From positions 754,019 through 818,018 of the forward strand of contig NZ_RJKR01000006.1 of the NCBI RefSeq assembly GCF_003752025.1: 64,000 bases of DNA, written 5' to 3'. The notes beneath the pieces were generated by a model. The model saw nothing but the letters and a program-made list of their open reading frames with translations, searched no databases and was not told the DNA's origin. Below, one piece after another: positions 54,272 through 63,202 of the stretch (position 1 is the first letter of the stretch; each line of letters starts with the position of its first letter). This DNA is from Curtobacterium sp. PhB115 (GTDB lineage: Bacteria > Actinomycetota > Actinomycetes > Actinomycetales > Microbacteriaceae). A program made the translations under genes and the position numbers.

Positions 54272-55573
54272 GTGATCTCCGGAACCACCAGCGCGCCCGT
54301 GCGTCGACGCCCCTCCCACCCGACCTCGTGGATCGCGCGCACCGTCGCCGCCCTCGTCCTGCTCGGAGCCGTCGTCGTCGGCGCCCTCGGCGGTGCGGGC
54401 TCCGCGAGCGCGCACGGCTTCAGCTCCGTCGTCTACGCGAAGGTGACGTCAGACACGACGTCGACGGGTGAGACGCCGACGAACCCGACCGTGGTGCACG
54501 CGGAACTCGGGCTCGAGTACGACCTCATGCTCGTCTCCGTCGCCACGAGCGAGCACGACGACCCGTTCCACGAGCAGGGCCAGGCGGCCTGGGACGACGG
54601 TGACTTCCCGGGCATGGTGTCCGCAGCCGAGGAACACGCCACCGCCCTCGGGAAGTACGTGTTCGACCGGTTCGAGGTGACCTCCGGCGGGCAGTCCTGT
54701 ACCGGGGTGCTCGGCAAGGAGATCACGGTCGACCTGCAGGACGAGGTGCCGTACGCCCACGTGTCGGCGGACTTCACCTGCCCCGAGGCCGGCCACACCG
54801 AGTCCGGGCACGTCGTCACGTCGTCGCTGTTCCCGGACAGCGAGTCCTTCGTCACCGACACGAAGACGATCGTCACCTACGACGTCGACGCGAAGCAGGG
54901 TTCCGCGACGCTCGACGCCGCGCAGCCGTCGTTCTCGACCGAGCAGTCCGCCGGCCAGCGCTTCTGGGAGTTCTTCCGCCTCGGCGCCGAGCACCTGCTG
55001 ACCGGGATCGACCACATCCTGTTCCTCGTCGCGCTCATCGCCGGGTCCAGGCGCCTGCGCGAAGTGGTCTTCACCGCGTCGGCGTTCACGATCGCGCACT
55101 CGATCACGTTCATCCTCGCGGCGCTCGGCGTCGTCAGCCCGCCGGCGATCGTCGTCGAGCCGCTCATCGCCCTGTCGATCGCGGCCGTGGCCGGCTGGTA
55201 CCTGTGGCGGCTCTGGCGGCGGCGGTCGAAGGCGGACGAGCTGGTGGTGGGGGCGCACGGGCACTTCTCGCTCGACCGTGCCGGGTGGACGCGGTTGGCC
55301 GTGGTGTTCGCCTTCGGACTCATCCACGGGCTCGGGTTCGCCGGCGCCCTGGGCATCCACGAGGCGTTCTCGTGGCAGCTGCTCGTGTCGCTCCTCATCT
55401 TCAACGTGGGCATCGAGGCGGTGCAGCTCGCGATCGTCGTCATCGTGTTCCCGCCGCTGTCGCTCCTGCGTCGGAGGGCGCACCGGGTCTCGCTCTGGGT
55501 GACCGGCACCGTGACCGCAGGGGTGTTCGTGATGGGGATGATCTGGTTCGTCGAGCGGCTGGCAGCAGGCTGA
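54272..55573 (+). CDS. HupE/UreJ family membrane protein with exported N-terminal domain
   Basis: About 433 residues. A signal sequence (TVAALVLLGAVVVGALGGAGSASAHG) precedes an exported domain of about 190 residues (HAELGLEYDLMLVSVATSE). The C-terminal membrane part starts FFRLGAEHLLTGIDHILFLVALIAG, the HupE/UreJ_2 signature with histidine and aspartate, then FTIAHSITFILAALGV and FGLIHGLGFAGAL. Related proteins are linked to nickel or cobalt handling, or are simply unknown. No urease or hydrogenase genes are near. The start is uncertain: GTG 54272 or GTG 54299, neither with a clear ribosome site. Confidence 0.75.
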   Translation: MISGTTSAPVRRRPSHPTSWIARTVAALVLLGAVVVGALGGAGSASAHGFSSVVYAKVTSDTTSTGETPTNPTVVHAELGLEYDLMLVSVATSEHDDPFHEQGQAAWDDGDFPGMVSAAEEHATALGKYVFDRFEVTSGGQSCTGVLGKEITVDLQDEVPYAHVSADFTCPEAGHTESGHVVTSSLFPDSESFVTDTKTIVTYDVDAKQGSATLDAAQPSFSTEQSAGQRFWEFFRLGAEHLLTGIDHILFLVALIAGSRRLREVVFTASAFTIAHSITFILAALGVVSPPAIVVEPLIALSIAAVAGWYLWRLWRRRSKADELVVGAHGHFSLDRAGWTRLAVVFAFGLIHGLGFAGALGIHEAFSWQLLVSLLIFNVGIEAVQLAIVVIVFPPLSLLRRRAHRVSLWVTGTVTAGVFVMGMIWFVERLAAG

Positions 55574-55665
55574 CGACGTTTCGTCACTCAGCGTTTACCA
55601 AGACTTTTTGCAGTGCATGCAGAGTCACGTGTGCTGCACATCCCACGTCTGAGAAACGGAACACC

Positions 55666-57801
55666 ATGAGTCTCCTGTCCGGCGCCGCCTCTCGGCGCAG
55701 AACCACCACTCTCCGCGTCTGCGGGGCCGTCCTCGGGGCCGCGCTCATCGCCGGCGCCTCGATGGTCGGCACGAACGTCGCGTCCGCCGCGACGAACACC
55801 CCCACGACGAACATCTCGACCGGCGGTCCGCTCCACGTCCTGCTGGGCGTCGGCACCACCGAGAGCCAGCGCATCGCCTCGTGGTACTTCCCCACGAACG
55901 TGGCGCAGTCGCTCGAGATCCAGAAGACCGCGTCGATGACGGACGGCGTCTTCACCGACGCCAAGAAGACCATCGCCGCGGCGAAGGCCGCGAACACCGC
56001 AGCGGACACGAGCGCGACCGACTCGAACACGAAGAACATCGCGGGCATCGCCGCCGAGTCGGGCTACATCAACGCGCACGCGACGATCTCCGACCTCGAG
56101 CCGAACACCTCGTACACGTACCACGTCGGTGCGGCGGACGGCTCGGCGTGGTCTGCTTCGTACACGTTCACCACGAAGAGCTTCTCCGGCGACTTCGACT
56201 TCCTGTTCTTCGGTGACCCGCAGATCGGCTCGTCGGGCTACGTCGACGACGACGGCGCCGGCTGGGCGGACACGCTGCAGTACGCCACGACGACCGAGCC
56301 GAACGCCGAGCTCCTCGTCTCCGGCGGCGACCAGGTCGAGCACGCCAACAACGAGTACGAGTGGAGCGCGTTCGCCGACAGCAGCGACGTCCTCAAGCGC
56401 TACCCGTGGGCATCGACCATCGGCAACCACGACGTGGGCGGCAAGGCCTACGAGCAGCACAACCAGGTGCCGAACTCGCTGAAGGCCCCCGACTACTACC
56501 CGGCCGGCAACACCACCACGAACTCCGGTGGCGACTACTGGTACAAGTACAAGGGCGTCCTGTTCATCGACATCAACTCGAACGCCTACGCCGGCGGTTC
56601 GGACGCGGCCCACGTCTCCTACGTGCGTGACGTGATCAACCGCTTCGGTGACGACGCGAAGTGGACCGCGCTGGTCTACCACCACTCGATCTACTCGCCG
56701 GCCGACCACGCGAACGACACCGACAACCAGCAGCGCCGCGTCGACTTCACCAAGGCCTTCTCGGACCTCGGTGTCGACATCGTCCTGCAGGGCCACGACC
56801 ACTCCTACTCGCGCAGCTACGCGATCAAGAACGGCAAGAAGGCCAACGTCAACGAGCAGCCCGCTGCTCCCGAGGTCTTCTCCGGCCCCGGCGGCGTCAT
56901 CTACATCACCGCGAACTCCGCGTCGGGTTCGAAGTACTACGACCTGACCACCCCGGACGCCACCAAGAGCAACTACGGCGCCGACCCGCTCGACCCGACC
57001 GGCAAGCGTCACTGGGCCAACTCGGTCGAGAACCAGGAGCACGTCCGCACCTTCGTGAAGGTGTCGGTCACCGACGACAAGCTGGCCGTGCAGGACATCC
57101 GCGCGAGCGACTGCACCACGCTCAACTCCGCCGTCACCCACGGCAACGTCGACAGCTGCGGCGTGACGCTCCAGCCGACCGCCTCTGCCGACCCGGCAGC
57201 GATCGGTTCGACGGTCGACGAGTTCGACCTGCACGCCACCCTGCCGGCGACGACCACGAGCCTCGCCGTGTCCGCCGCGACGCAGACGTACAAGGCCGCG
57301 AAGCCCGCAACGGTCACCGCGACCGTCGCCGGCGGCATCGGCAAGCAGCAGGGCACCGTCACCGTCTCGGACGGCGCGAAGGTGCTCGGCACGGCAGTGG
57401 TGAAGGACGGCACGGCGAGCATGACGCTGCCGAGCACCCTCGCCATCGGCAAGCACACGCTCACGGCCTCGTTCGTCAACGCGGACTCGACCTTCTCGGG
57501 CACCGACTCGAAGACCACGAAGGCGTCCACCGTCACGGTCACGAAGGCGACGTCCCGCACGGCGCTGAAGTACACCGGTGGCAAGGCGACCGTGCAGGTC
57601 AAGGCCACGGGCTTCACCGTGAACGGCACCGCCCGGATCTACCAGGGCACGAAGCGTCTCGCGACCGTCACCGTGAAGAACGGCAAGGTCACCTCGGCGC
57701 TCCCGCTGAAGAAGGGCACGCACAAGCTGCACGCCGTCTTCGCCGGGACCACCGAACTCTCGACGAGCACCAGCCCGGTGCAGTCGATCGTCGTCAAGTA
57801 G
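55666..57801 (+). CDS. Secreted metallophosphoesterase with purple-acid-phosphatase-like N-domain and Ig-like repeats
   Basis: 711 residues. The signal peptide ends ASMVGTNVASAATN near residue 45. A fibronectin-like domain (ATISDLEPNTSYTYHVGAADG) leads to the calcineurin-like catalytic core: FLFFGDPQIG, LLVSGGDQVEH, STIGNHDVGG, LVYHHSIYSP and VLQGHDHSYSRS, all metal ligands present. The C-terminus has two Ig-like (Big_3-type) repeats, one TTSLAVSAATQTYKAAKPAT, the other beginning after TSRTALKYTGG. Secreted phosphatase or nucleotidase, probably wall-associated. A hairpin follows the stop. Confidence 0.9.
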   Translation: MSLLSGAASRRRTTTLRVCGAVLGAALIAGASMVGTNVASAATNTPTTNISTGGPLHVLLGVGTTESQRIASWYFPTNVAQSLEIQKTASMTDGVFTDAKKTIAAAKAANTAADTSATDSNTKNIAGIAAESGYINAHATISDLEPNTSYTYHVGAADGSAWSASYTFTTKSFSGDFDFLFFGDPQIGSSGYVDDDGAGWADTLQYATTTEPNAELLVSGGDQVEHANNEYEWSAFADSSDVLKRYPWASTIGNHDVGGKAYEQHNQVPNSLKAPDYYPAGNTTTNSGGDYWYKYKGVLFIDINSNAYAGGSDAAHVSYVRDVINRFGDDAKWTALVYHHSIYSPADHANDTDNQQRRVDFTKAFSDLGVDIVLQGHDHSYSRSYAIKNGKKANVNEQPAAPEVFSGPGGVIYITANSASGSKYYDLTTPDATKSNYGADPLDPTGKRHWANSVENQEHVRTFVKVSVTDDKLAVQDIRASDCTTLNSAVTHGNVDSCGVTLQPTASADPAAIGSTVDEFDLHATLPATTTSLAVSAATQTYKAAKPATVTATVAGGIGKQQGTVTVSDGAKVLGTAVVKDGTASMTLPSTLAIGKHTLTASFVNADSTFSGTDSKTTKASTVTVTKATSRTALKYTGGKATVQVKATGFTVNGTARIYQGTKRLATVTVKNGKVTSALPLKKGTHKLHAVFAGTTELSTSTSPVQSIVVK

Positions 57802-57818
57802 CACCCGCACGAACGAAC

Positions 57819-57844
57819 GGCCCCGCGACTCCGGTCGCGGGGCC
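57819..57844 (+). terminator. Terminator hairpin after the metallophosphoesterase
   Basis: GGCCCCGCGAC (57819-57829), loop TCCG and GTCGCGGGGCC (57834-57844) form a perfect 11-bp stem 17 bases after the stop, followed by CTTCC. Confidence 0.8.
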
Positions 57845-57995
57845 CTTCCGCGTGTGCAGGTGGCGGCGACGGGACACCGCAGCACACCCGTCGTCCTGCG
57901 AAGTGCGGACTGGCGCGACCCCCGAACGGGGGTGAGGATACTGCTCAGTTGCACAGCGCAACGGGTCAGGTGCTTCCCCCGACAGAGGAGTCGTC

Positions 57996-58727
57996 ATGAA
58001 GAAGTCCATCGCAGCCGCGTTCGCCGCGGTCGCCGTCGTCACCGCGGGCGTGTTCGTCGCCGCACCTGCCTCGGCCCTGCCGGCCAGTACGAAGATCGTC
58101 GGTGGCGAGAAGGCCCCCGCGACCTCGTGGGCGGTCCAGCTCGAGGCCTCCGGAGGCTCCATCCCGTCCGGGTACGTCAGCAACTGCACCGGCGAGCAGA
58201 TCACCGCCTCGTGGATCCTCACCGCCCGCCACTGCATCGACGGCATCGGTGCGATGAACGTCTACCACTCGAACTCCACCACCAACCGGGGCGCCGCGGT
58301 CGCGGTCGACCGAGTCAGTGCGGCACCGGCCGGTGACGTCGCGCTCGTGCACCTCCGGACGGCGTACGCGCTCTCGTCCTACGCGCAGCTCGACCTCACC
58401 GCGACGGCGAAGTCGAGCGGCACCGGCACGATCGAGGGCTACGGCCTCCGCGCGAACGCCGTCCAGTCCGACGCGCTCTACCAGGCGTCCGTGTCGCTCA
58501 CCGGCGCGAGCACCGACGCGTACTCCGGGCGTGCCCAGCACGTCACCGGCGTGACCGGCGCCTCGAACCACGGCGACTCCGGCGGACCGCTGCTCGTCGG
58601 CGGCAAGGTCGTCGCCGTCTGCTCCACCGGCGACAGCGCCGATCCCGGCGCGAACACCACGGCCGGATCGAACTACGCGCTGCTGTCGCAGGCGTCCGCC
58701 TGGATCCGGTCCACGGCAGGCGTCTGA
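57996..58727 (+). CDS. Secreted trypsin-like serine protease
   Basis: 243 residues. The signal peptide is MKKSIAAAFAAVAVVTAGVF with cleavage near ASA-LPAS, followed by a short propeptide and the trypsin start KIVGGEKA. Catalytic triad: His in WILTARHCIDG, Asp in AGDVALVHLR and Ser in NHGDSGGPLLVGG. Only two or three cysteines are seen (SNCTG, ARHC, AVCSTG), fewer than in animal trypsins. Secreted chymotrypsin-family endopeptidase. ATG 57996 follows GAGGAG. A GGAGGC-family hairpin separates it from the convergent kinase gene. Confidence 0.92.
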   Translation: MKKSIAAAFAAVAVVTAGVFVAAPASALPASTKIVGGEKAPATSWAVQLEASGGSIPSGYVSNCTGEQITASWILTARHCIDGIGAMNVYHSNSTTNRGAAVAVDRVSAAPAGDVALVHLRTAYALSSYAQLDLTATAKSSGTGTIEGYGLRANAVQSDALYQASVSLTGASTDAYSGRAQHVTGVTGASNHGDSGGPLLVGGKVVAVCSTGDSADPGANTTAGSNYALLSQASAWIRSTAGV

Positions 58728-58734
58728 ACCACCC

Positions 58735-58782
58735 GACGGACTGGAGGCGCGGTGCCAGCCCGCACCGCGCCTCCAGGCCGTC
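58735..58782. terminator. Bidirectional terminator hairpin, member f of the GGAGGC palindrome family
   Basis: GACGGACTGGAGGCGCGGTGC and its complement pair at 20 of 21 positions around CAGCC. It lies between convergent genes, and its right arm reaches the last two bases of the kinase stop codon. Confidence 0.8.
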
Positions 58783-60217
58783 AGACCAGGTCGTCGACCG
58801 CCGCGTGCCGGCCCGGCCGGTCCGTCCGGGCCGCCCCGCCCAGCGGCAGGGCGTCGCTCGTCGTCCGCAGCGACTCCTGACGGAGCTCGAGCTGCGTGAC
58901 GGCCAGCGCCGCCAGGTCCCGCAGGTTCGCGAGGTCCGCGTCGGTGGCCGTGCGCGGACGGGTGTCGAGCACCGCGAGGGTCCCGATCGTCGCGCCGTCG
59001 TGCCGGACCATCGGCACGCTCGCGTAGAAGCGGATCCCGAGGGGACCGGTGACGAGCGGGCTGTTGCGCATCTCCGGGTGCGCCGCACCGTCGGGGATGA
59101 CGACCGGCTCCGGCACCGGCGCGAACCCGTTCCGGAAGCTGATGCTCCGCGCCGACTCGTCGATGCCCTCCGCGATGTACGAGTGCGACCACTCCCGGTC
59201 GTCGTCGAGCACCTCGACCAGGGCGATCGGTGCGTCGAAGAGTCGTGCGGCCATCGCGGTCGTGCGCTGCAGGGCCTCGTCGGGCAGCTGGTCGAGGGTG
59301 GCCGGACGTGCCGGCTCGACGGCGCGGGGACCGAGGTCGCCCGGTGTCGGCGCCGGGTGGTCCTCACCCGCCGTCTCGGTGATCACGACGTCGCGGAGCA
59401 TCGCGACCAGATCGGCACCGGCGGGACGCTCGTGCGGGTCCCGAGCGGTCATCGCGGTCAGGACGGTCCGCCAGTGCGCGGGGAGCGGCTCCGGGACGAC
59501 GGGGTCCCGCGACAGCCGCGCGACCGCGGACTCGACGATCGACCCCGGGAACTCCTGCCGCCGCGTGAAGCACTGCAGCAGCACGAGCCCGAGGGAGTAC
59601 ACGTCGCTCGGCGGCCCGACCTCGGCACCGCGGGCCTGCTCCGGACTGAGGTACGCGGCGGTCCCCGTCGTGACGCCGTCGGCGGTGAGGCGTTCGACGC
59701 CCTCGGCCAGCGCGATCCCGAAGTCCGTCAGGGTCGCACGGGCGCGGTCCGAACCGTTGCCGTAGTCGACGAGCAGGATGTTCGACGGCTTCAGGTCGCG
59801 GTGCACGACGCCGCGCGTGTGGATGTAGTCGAGGGCCTCGGCCATGTCGTAGCCGACCTCGGCGATGTGGCGTGGTGCGAGCGGCCCAGCCGCGAGTCGC
59901 TCCTCGAGGTCCTGTCCCGTCACGAGCGCCATCACGATGAAGCGCTGCCGCCGCCCGTCCTGACCACCGACGACCCCGGCGTCGAGCAGGCTCACCAGGT
60001 TGTGGTGCTCGAGCGACGCGAGCACACCCTGCTCGGCCTCCTGCCGGGCGATGTCGACCGTGCCCGGGTGGAACAGCTTCACCGCGACCGGACGGTCGAG
60101 GGTCTCGTCGTGCGCCCGGTAGACGACGGCCATGCCGCCCCGTCCGACGACGGACTCCAGCCGGTAGCGGTCGGCGATCAACGGGGTGGTCGCGTCGTGT
60201 TCCTCCGTCGGGACCAT
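58781..60217 (-). CDS. Soluble Ser/Thr protein kinase with C-terminal GAF domain
   Basis: 478 residues. The Hanks-type kinase domain (residues 16-285) is complete: VVGRGGMAVVYRA glycine loop, PVAVKLF lysine, GVVHRDLKPSNILLVD, LTDFGIALAEG and the activation segment GTAAYLSPEQARG. From about residue 305 a GAF-like domain follows: LFDAPIALVEVLDDDREW, VTGPLGIRFYASVPMVRHDGATIGTLAVLD. No transmembrane segment or PASTA repeats are seen, unlike PknB-type receptors, so this kinase should sense a cytoplasmic signal through the GAF domain (inference). ATG 60217 is the start; no operon partner. Confidence 0.92.
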   Translation of the reverse strand: MVPTEEHDATTPLIADRYRLESVVGRGGMAVVYRAHDETLDRPVAVKLFHPGTVDIARQEAEQGVLASLEHHNLVSLLDAGVVGGQDGRRQRFIVMALVTGQDLEERLAAGPLAPRHIAEVGYDMAEALDYIHTRGVVHRDLKPSNILLVDYGNGSDRARATLTDFGIALAEGVERLTADGVTTGTAAYLSPEQARGAEVGPPSDVYSLGLVLLQCFTRRQEFPGSIVESAVARLSRDPVVPEPLPAHWRTVLTAMTARDPHERPAGADLVAMLRDVVITETAGEDHPAPTPGDLGPRAVEPARPATLDQLPDEALQRTTAMAARLFDAPIALVEVLDDDREWSHSYIAEGIDESARSISFRNGFAPVPEPVVIPDGAAHPEMRNSPLVTGPLGIRFYASVPMVRHDGATIGTLAVLDTRPRTATDADLANLRDLAALAVTQLELRQESLRTTSDALPLGGAARTDRPGRHAAVDDLV

Positions 60218-60349
60218 GCATGCCTCGTTCTCGGTCGGCGGGGGCGGGAAGTTGCATCATCCCATCAGCGGACGGCGGTTCGGCGCGCGCTGCGTTCCGT
60301 GGCTCAGGGCTGGGTCTCCGGGCAGGTCCCTCCGAGCACGATGGAGCGC

Positions 60350-61237
60350 ATGAGCCAGTACGACAAGCGCGACCCGAACACCCTCTACCCGGCCCCGCCG
60401 TACCCGGAGCAGGAGCAGTCCCTGCCGGGTGCCGCGTGGAAGATGGACCCGAAGCCCGACCACGGCGAGGAGAGCTACGTCGGCCGGGAACGACTGACCG
60501 GCTACCGCGGGATCGTCACCGGTGCCGACTCCGGCATCGGGCGCGCGGCCGCGATCGCACTGTCCCGCGAAGGCGCCGACCTGGTCCTGTCCTACCTGCC
60601 GGACGAGCAGGAGGACGCCGAACAGGTCCGTGACCTGCTCGAGTCCGAGGGGCGTCGCGCCGTGCTGTTCCCCGGGGACATCTCCGACGAGCAGTACTGC
60701 AAGGACCTGGTGCAGCAGGGCGTCGACGAGTTCGGCGGTCTCGACACCCTGGTCATGGTCGCCGGCCGCATGGACAGCAACGACGACATCCTGACCCTCG
60801 ACACGTCGATGTTCGACTCGACGTTCAAGACCAACATCTACTCGCTGTTCTGGCTGACCAAGGCAGCGGTGCCGCACCTCGAGCCGGGCTCCACCATCGT
60901 CACGACCGGCTCGATCCAGGCGTCGACGCCCTCGCCGGACAAGATCGACTACGCGGTCTCGAAGGGTGCGATCAAGCTCTTCACCGAAGCCGTCGCGCAG
61001 CAGCTCGCGCCGAAGGGCATCCGCGTGAACTCGGTCGCTCCTGGCCCCGTGTGGACGCCGCTGCAGCCGGGCTCCGACGACGCCGAGACCGTGTCGCACT
61101 TCGGCGAGAGCTCGCCGTTCGGTCGCCCCGGACAACCCGCCGAGCTGGGTGCCGCGTACGTGCACCTGGTCAGCCCGGAGTCGAGCTACCAGTCCGGCTC
61201 GACGATCACGATCGCCGGCGGGACACCGGCGTTCTGA
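60350..61237 (+). CDS. SDR oxidoreductase (YghA/GSP39-like)
   Basis: A 295-residue short-chain dehydrogenase with the extended N-terminus (PAPPYPEQEQSLPGAAWKMDPKPDHGE) typical of the YghA/YdaD general-stress group. RGIVTGADSGIGRAAA is the cofactor turn and LVMVAGRMDS the NNAG-like strand. Catalytic Ser is in TTGSIQAS and Tyr-x-x-x-Lys in IDYAVSKGAI. PKGIRVNSVAPGPVWTPLQP and YQSGSTITIAGGT close the fold. ATG 60341 is an in-frame alternative. The stop overlaps the Dabb gene start (TGATG). Probably a general stress reductase. Confidence 0.9.
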   Translation: MSQYDKRDPNTLYPAPPYPEQEQSLPGAAWKMDPKPDHGEESYVGRERLTGYRGIVTGADSGIGRAAAIALSREGADLVLSYLPDEQEDAEQVRDLLESEGRRAVLFPGDISDEQYCKDLVQQGVDEFGGLDTLVMVAGRMDSNDDILTLDTSMFDSTFKTNIYSLFWLTKAAVPHLEPGSTIVTTGSIQASTPSPDKIDYAVSKGAIKLFTEAVAQQLAPKGIRVNSVAPGPVWTPLQPGSDDAETVSHFGESSPFGRPGQPAELGAAYVHLVSPESSYQSGSTITIAGGTPAF

Positions 61238-61548
61238 TGGGATCCGGAGTCACGCACGTCGTGTTGGTCGAGTGGAGCGGGGAGGACCGGTCGGCCGAGG
61301 CCGATGCGCTGTCCCGCGAGCACCTGCCGAGGATCGAGGGGGTCGAGTCCGTCCGTTCCGGCCGGAGCATCAGCTCCGAAGGGCTCGAAGGCGGGTTCCA
61401 CTGGATGCTGACGGTCCGGTTCCGCGACCGTGCGGCACTCGAGGGCTACCTGCCGCACCCGGAGCACCGGCCGGTGGCGGAGTTCATCGGCGGTGCGAGC
61501 GACCGGGTGGTGGTGTTCGACACCGCGGACGACGACGCTGCCGCCTGA
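61237..61548 (+). CDS. Dabb (stress-responsive A/B barrel) domain protein
   Basis: A 103-residue ferredoxin-like dimeric barrel protein: VTHVVLVEWSGEDRSAE, LPRIEGVESVRSG, HWMLTVRFRDRAALEGYLPHPEHRPV and DRVVVFDT are typical Dabb segments. No catalytic role can be assigned; members act in stress or as small cyclases. It is translationally coupled to the YghA-like SDR (TGATG), so both likely serve the same stress response. Confidence 0.85.
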   Translation: MGSGVTHVVLVEWSGEDRSAEADALSREHLPRIEGVESVRSGRSISSEGLEGGFHWMLTVRFRDRAALEGYLPHPEHRPVAEFIGGASDRVVVFDTADDDAAA

Positions 61549-61590
61549 CGGCGTCACATGTCGTTCACATCCGCGTCGTACGATCAGGGC

Positions 61591-62241
61591 GTGACCGACC
61601 CGAGTGGACGCACCGTCCTGCTGACCGCGTTCGAACCGTTCGGTGGCGCCGAGCGGAATCCCTCATGGGACGCCGTGCAGCGGGTGGCCGAGACGTGGGA
61701 CGGCCCGGCGACGGTCGTCGTCGAGCAGCTCCCCGTCGCGTTCGCCGAGGTCCGGCCGGCGCTCGCCGCGGCGATCCAGCGGCACCGCCCGGAGATCGTC
61801 ATCGCCACCGGCGTCGCGGAGGGGCGCGCGGCGGTCACCCCGGAGCGCGTGGCGATCAACGTCGACGACGCCCGGATCCCGGACAACGTCGGCGCGCAGC
61901 CCATCGACGAGCCGATCGACCCGCACGGACCGACGGCGTACCTGACCGGGCTGCCGGTGAAGCGCATCGTCCGGGACATCCGGGCGGCCGGCGGCGTCGC
62001 AGCGGTGTCGAACACGGCGGGGACGTTCACGTGCAACCACGTCTTCTACGACCTCATGTCGATCGCCGGTCGTGAGGGCATCCGCGCCGGGTTCGTGCAC
62101 GTGCCGGCGACGCCGGAGTCCGCGACCGGCGACGTGCCGACGCTCGAGCTCGCGGCGATCGCGGACGCGCTGACGATCGCCGTGCTGGCCACGCTCGACC
62201 CCGCACCGGACGCGGTGGCCGTCGGCGGCGCCGAGCACTGA
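61591..62241 (+). CDS. pcp: Pyroglutamyl-peptidase I
   Basis: A 216-residue C15 cysteine peptidase removing N-terminal pyroglutamate. VLLTAFEPFGGAERNPSWDAV is the conserved opening. The catalytic Glu lies in VTPERVAINVDDARIPDN, Cys in SNTAGTFTCNHVFYDLM and His in AGFVHVPATPE. GTG 61591 is preferred over ATG 61558 because it gives the family length of about 215 and a standard N-terminus. Cytoplasmic. Its end is 17 bases from the convergent XRE regulator. Confidence 0.93.
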   Translation: MTDPSGRTVLLTAFEPFGGAERNPSWDAVQRVAETWDGPATVVVEQLPVAFAEVRPALAAAIQRHRPEIVIATGVAEGRAAVTPERVAINVDDARIPDNVGAQPIDEPIDPHGPTAYLTGLPVKRIVRDIRAAGGVAAVSNTAGTFTCNHVFYDLMSIAGREGIRAGFVHVPATPESATGDVPTLELAAIADALTIAVLATLDPAPDAVAVGGAEH

Positions 62242-62258
62242 CGGCCCGCGCGGCCACG

Positions 62259-63101
62259 CTACTCGACCAGCGACTGCGTCCCGACCACGATCGCCAGCGC
62301 CAACCGTTCGGCGTCCACCGAGCCCGGCACCGCCGTGTACGCCAGGATCCGCAGGTCGTCCGACCCGACCACGAGGGTGTCGCAGTCGAGTGTGATGAGC
62401 CCGACGTCCGGGTGGTCGATGACCTTCCGCCGAGCCAGCTCGCCGACGCTGGCCGTGCCCGAGTCCCACAGCTCCACGAACCGCGGGCTCGCCGCCCGCA
62501 GCTCCCGCACGAGCTGCTGCAGCTGCCGGTCGAGCGGGTACCGGGCTGCCGTCATCCGCAGGTCGGCCACGAGGCTCTCCTCGAACGCCGCCTGCTCCTG
62601 GGCCGAGTGCACCGCGCGGCTGCCTGAGCCGACGAGGTGGCGCCACGCGGTGTTCCGCTCGATCCCGCGCATCCCGTCGATCGGTCCCATCAGGGCTTCG
62701 TGGGGCCGGTTGGCCACGAGAAGGTTCCCGGCTGCGTCGAGCACCGCGACGGGGGTGTCGGCCAACCGGTCGAGGAGCCGTTGCACGCTCGGCGGGATCC
62801 GCGACGGCACGACGTCGGCGCCCGGTGCCGCGTGTCCGGCGAGCCGGTACAGCAGCTCTCGCTCGGCGTCCGAGACCCGGAGCGCACGCGTCAACGCCTC
62901 GACGACCTGGGCGGACGGGGACGTCGCTCGGCCCTGCTCGAGCCGGGTCAGGTAGTCGGCGGAGATCCCCGCGAGTCCCGCGAGCTCCTCGCGCCGCAGT
63001 CCCGCCGCCCGCCGTCGAGGTCCGACGGTCAGGCCGGCCGCCGCCGGGCTGACGTGGTCGCGGAGCCGTCGCAGGGTGTGCCCGAAGTCCGTGTCCGCCA
63101 T
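62259..63101 (-). CDS. XRE-family regulator with MmyB-type ligand-binding domain
   Basis: 280 residues. The helix-turn-helix LRREELAGLAGISADYLTRLEQGRATSPSAQVVEALTRALRV (near residues 34-75) is followed by the MmyB-like domain: PPSVQRLLDRLADTPVAVLDAAGNLLVANRPHEALMG, NTAWRHLVG, SPRFVELWDSG and HPDVGLITLDCDTLVV. Such regulators often control a neighbouring dehydrogenase; here it is divergent from an SDR gene across 101 bases and is its likely controller (inference). Confidence 0.92.
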   Translation of the reverse strand: MADTDFGHTLRRLRDHVSPAAAGLTVGPRRRAAGLRREELAGLAGISADYLTRLEQGRATSPSAQVVEALTRALRVSDAERELLYRLAGHAAPGADVVPSRIPPSVQRLLDRLADTPVAVLDAAGNLLVANRPHEALMGPIDGMRGIERNTAWRHLVGSGSRAVHSAQEQAAFEESLVADLRMTAARYPLDRQLQQLVRELRAASPRFVELWDSGTASVGELARRKVIDHPDVGLITLDCDTLVVGSDDLRILAYTAVPGSVDAERLALAIVVGTQSLVE

Positions 63102-63202
63102 GCCACCAGTCTGCGCGCACGCCCCGATCGCGTCCTGGCCCCACCAGTCCTACGACAACCGGGTGACTCCCTGGGGCGGACGCCGAGCGCGACGCTGGAC
63201 CC

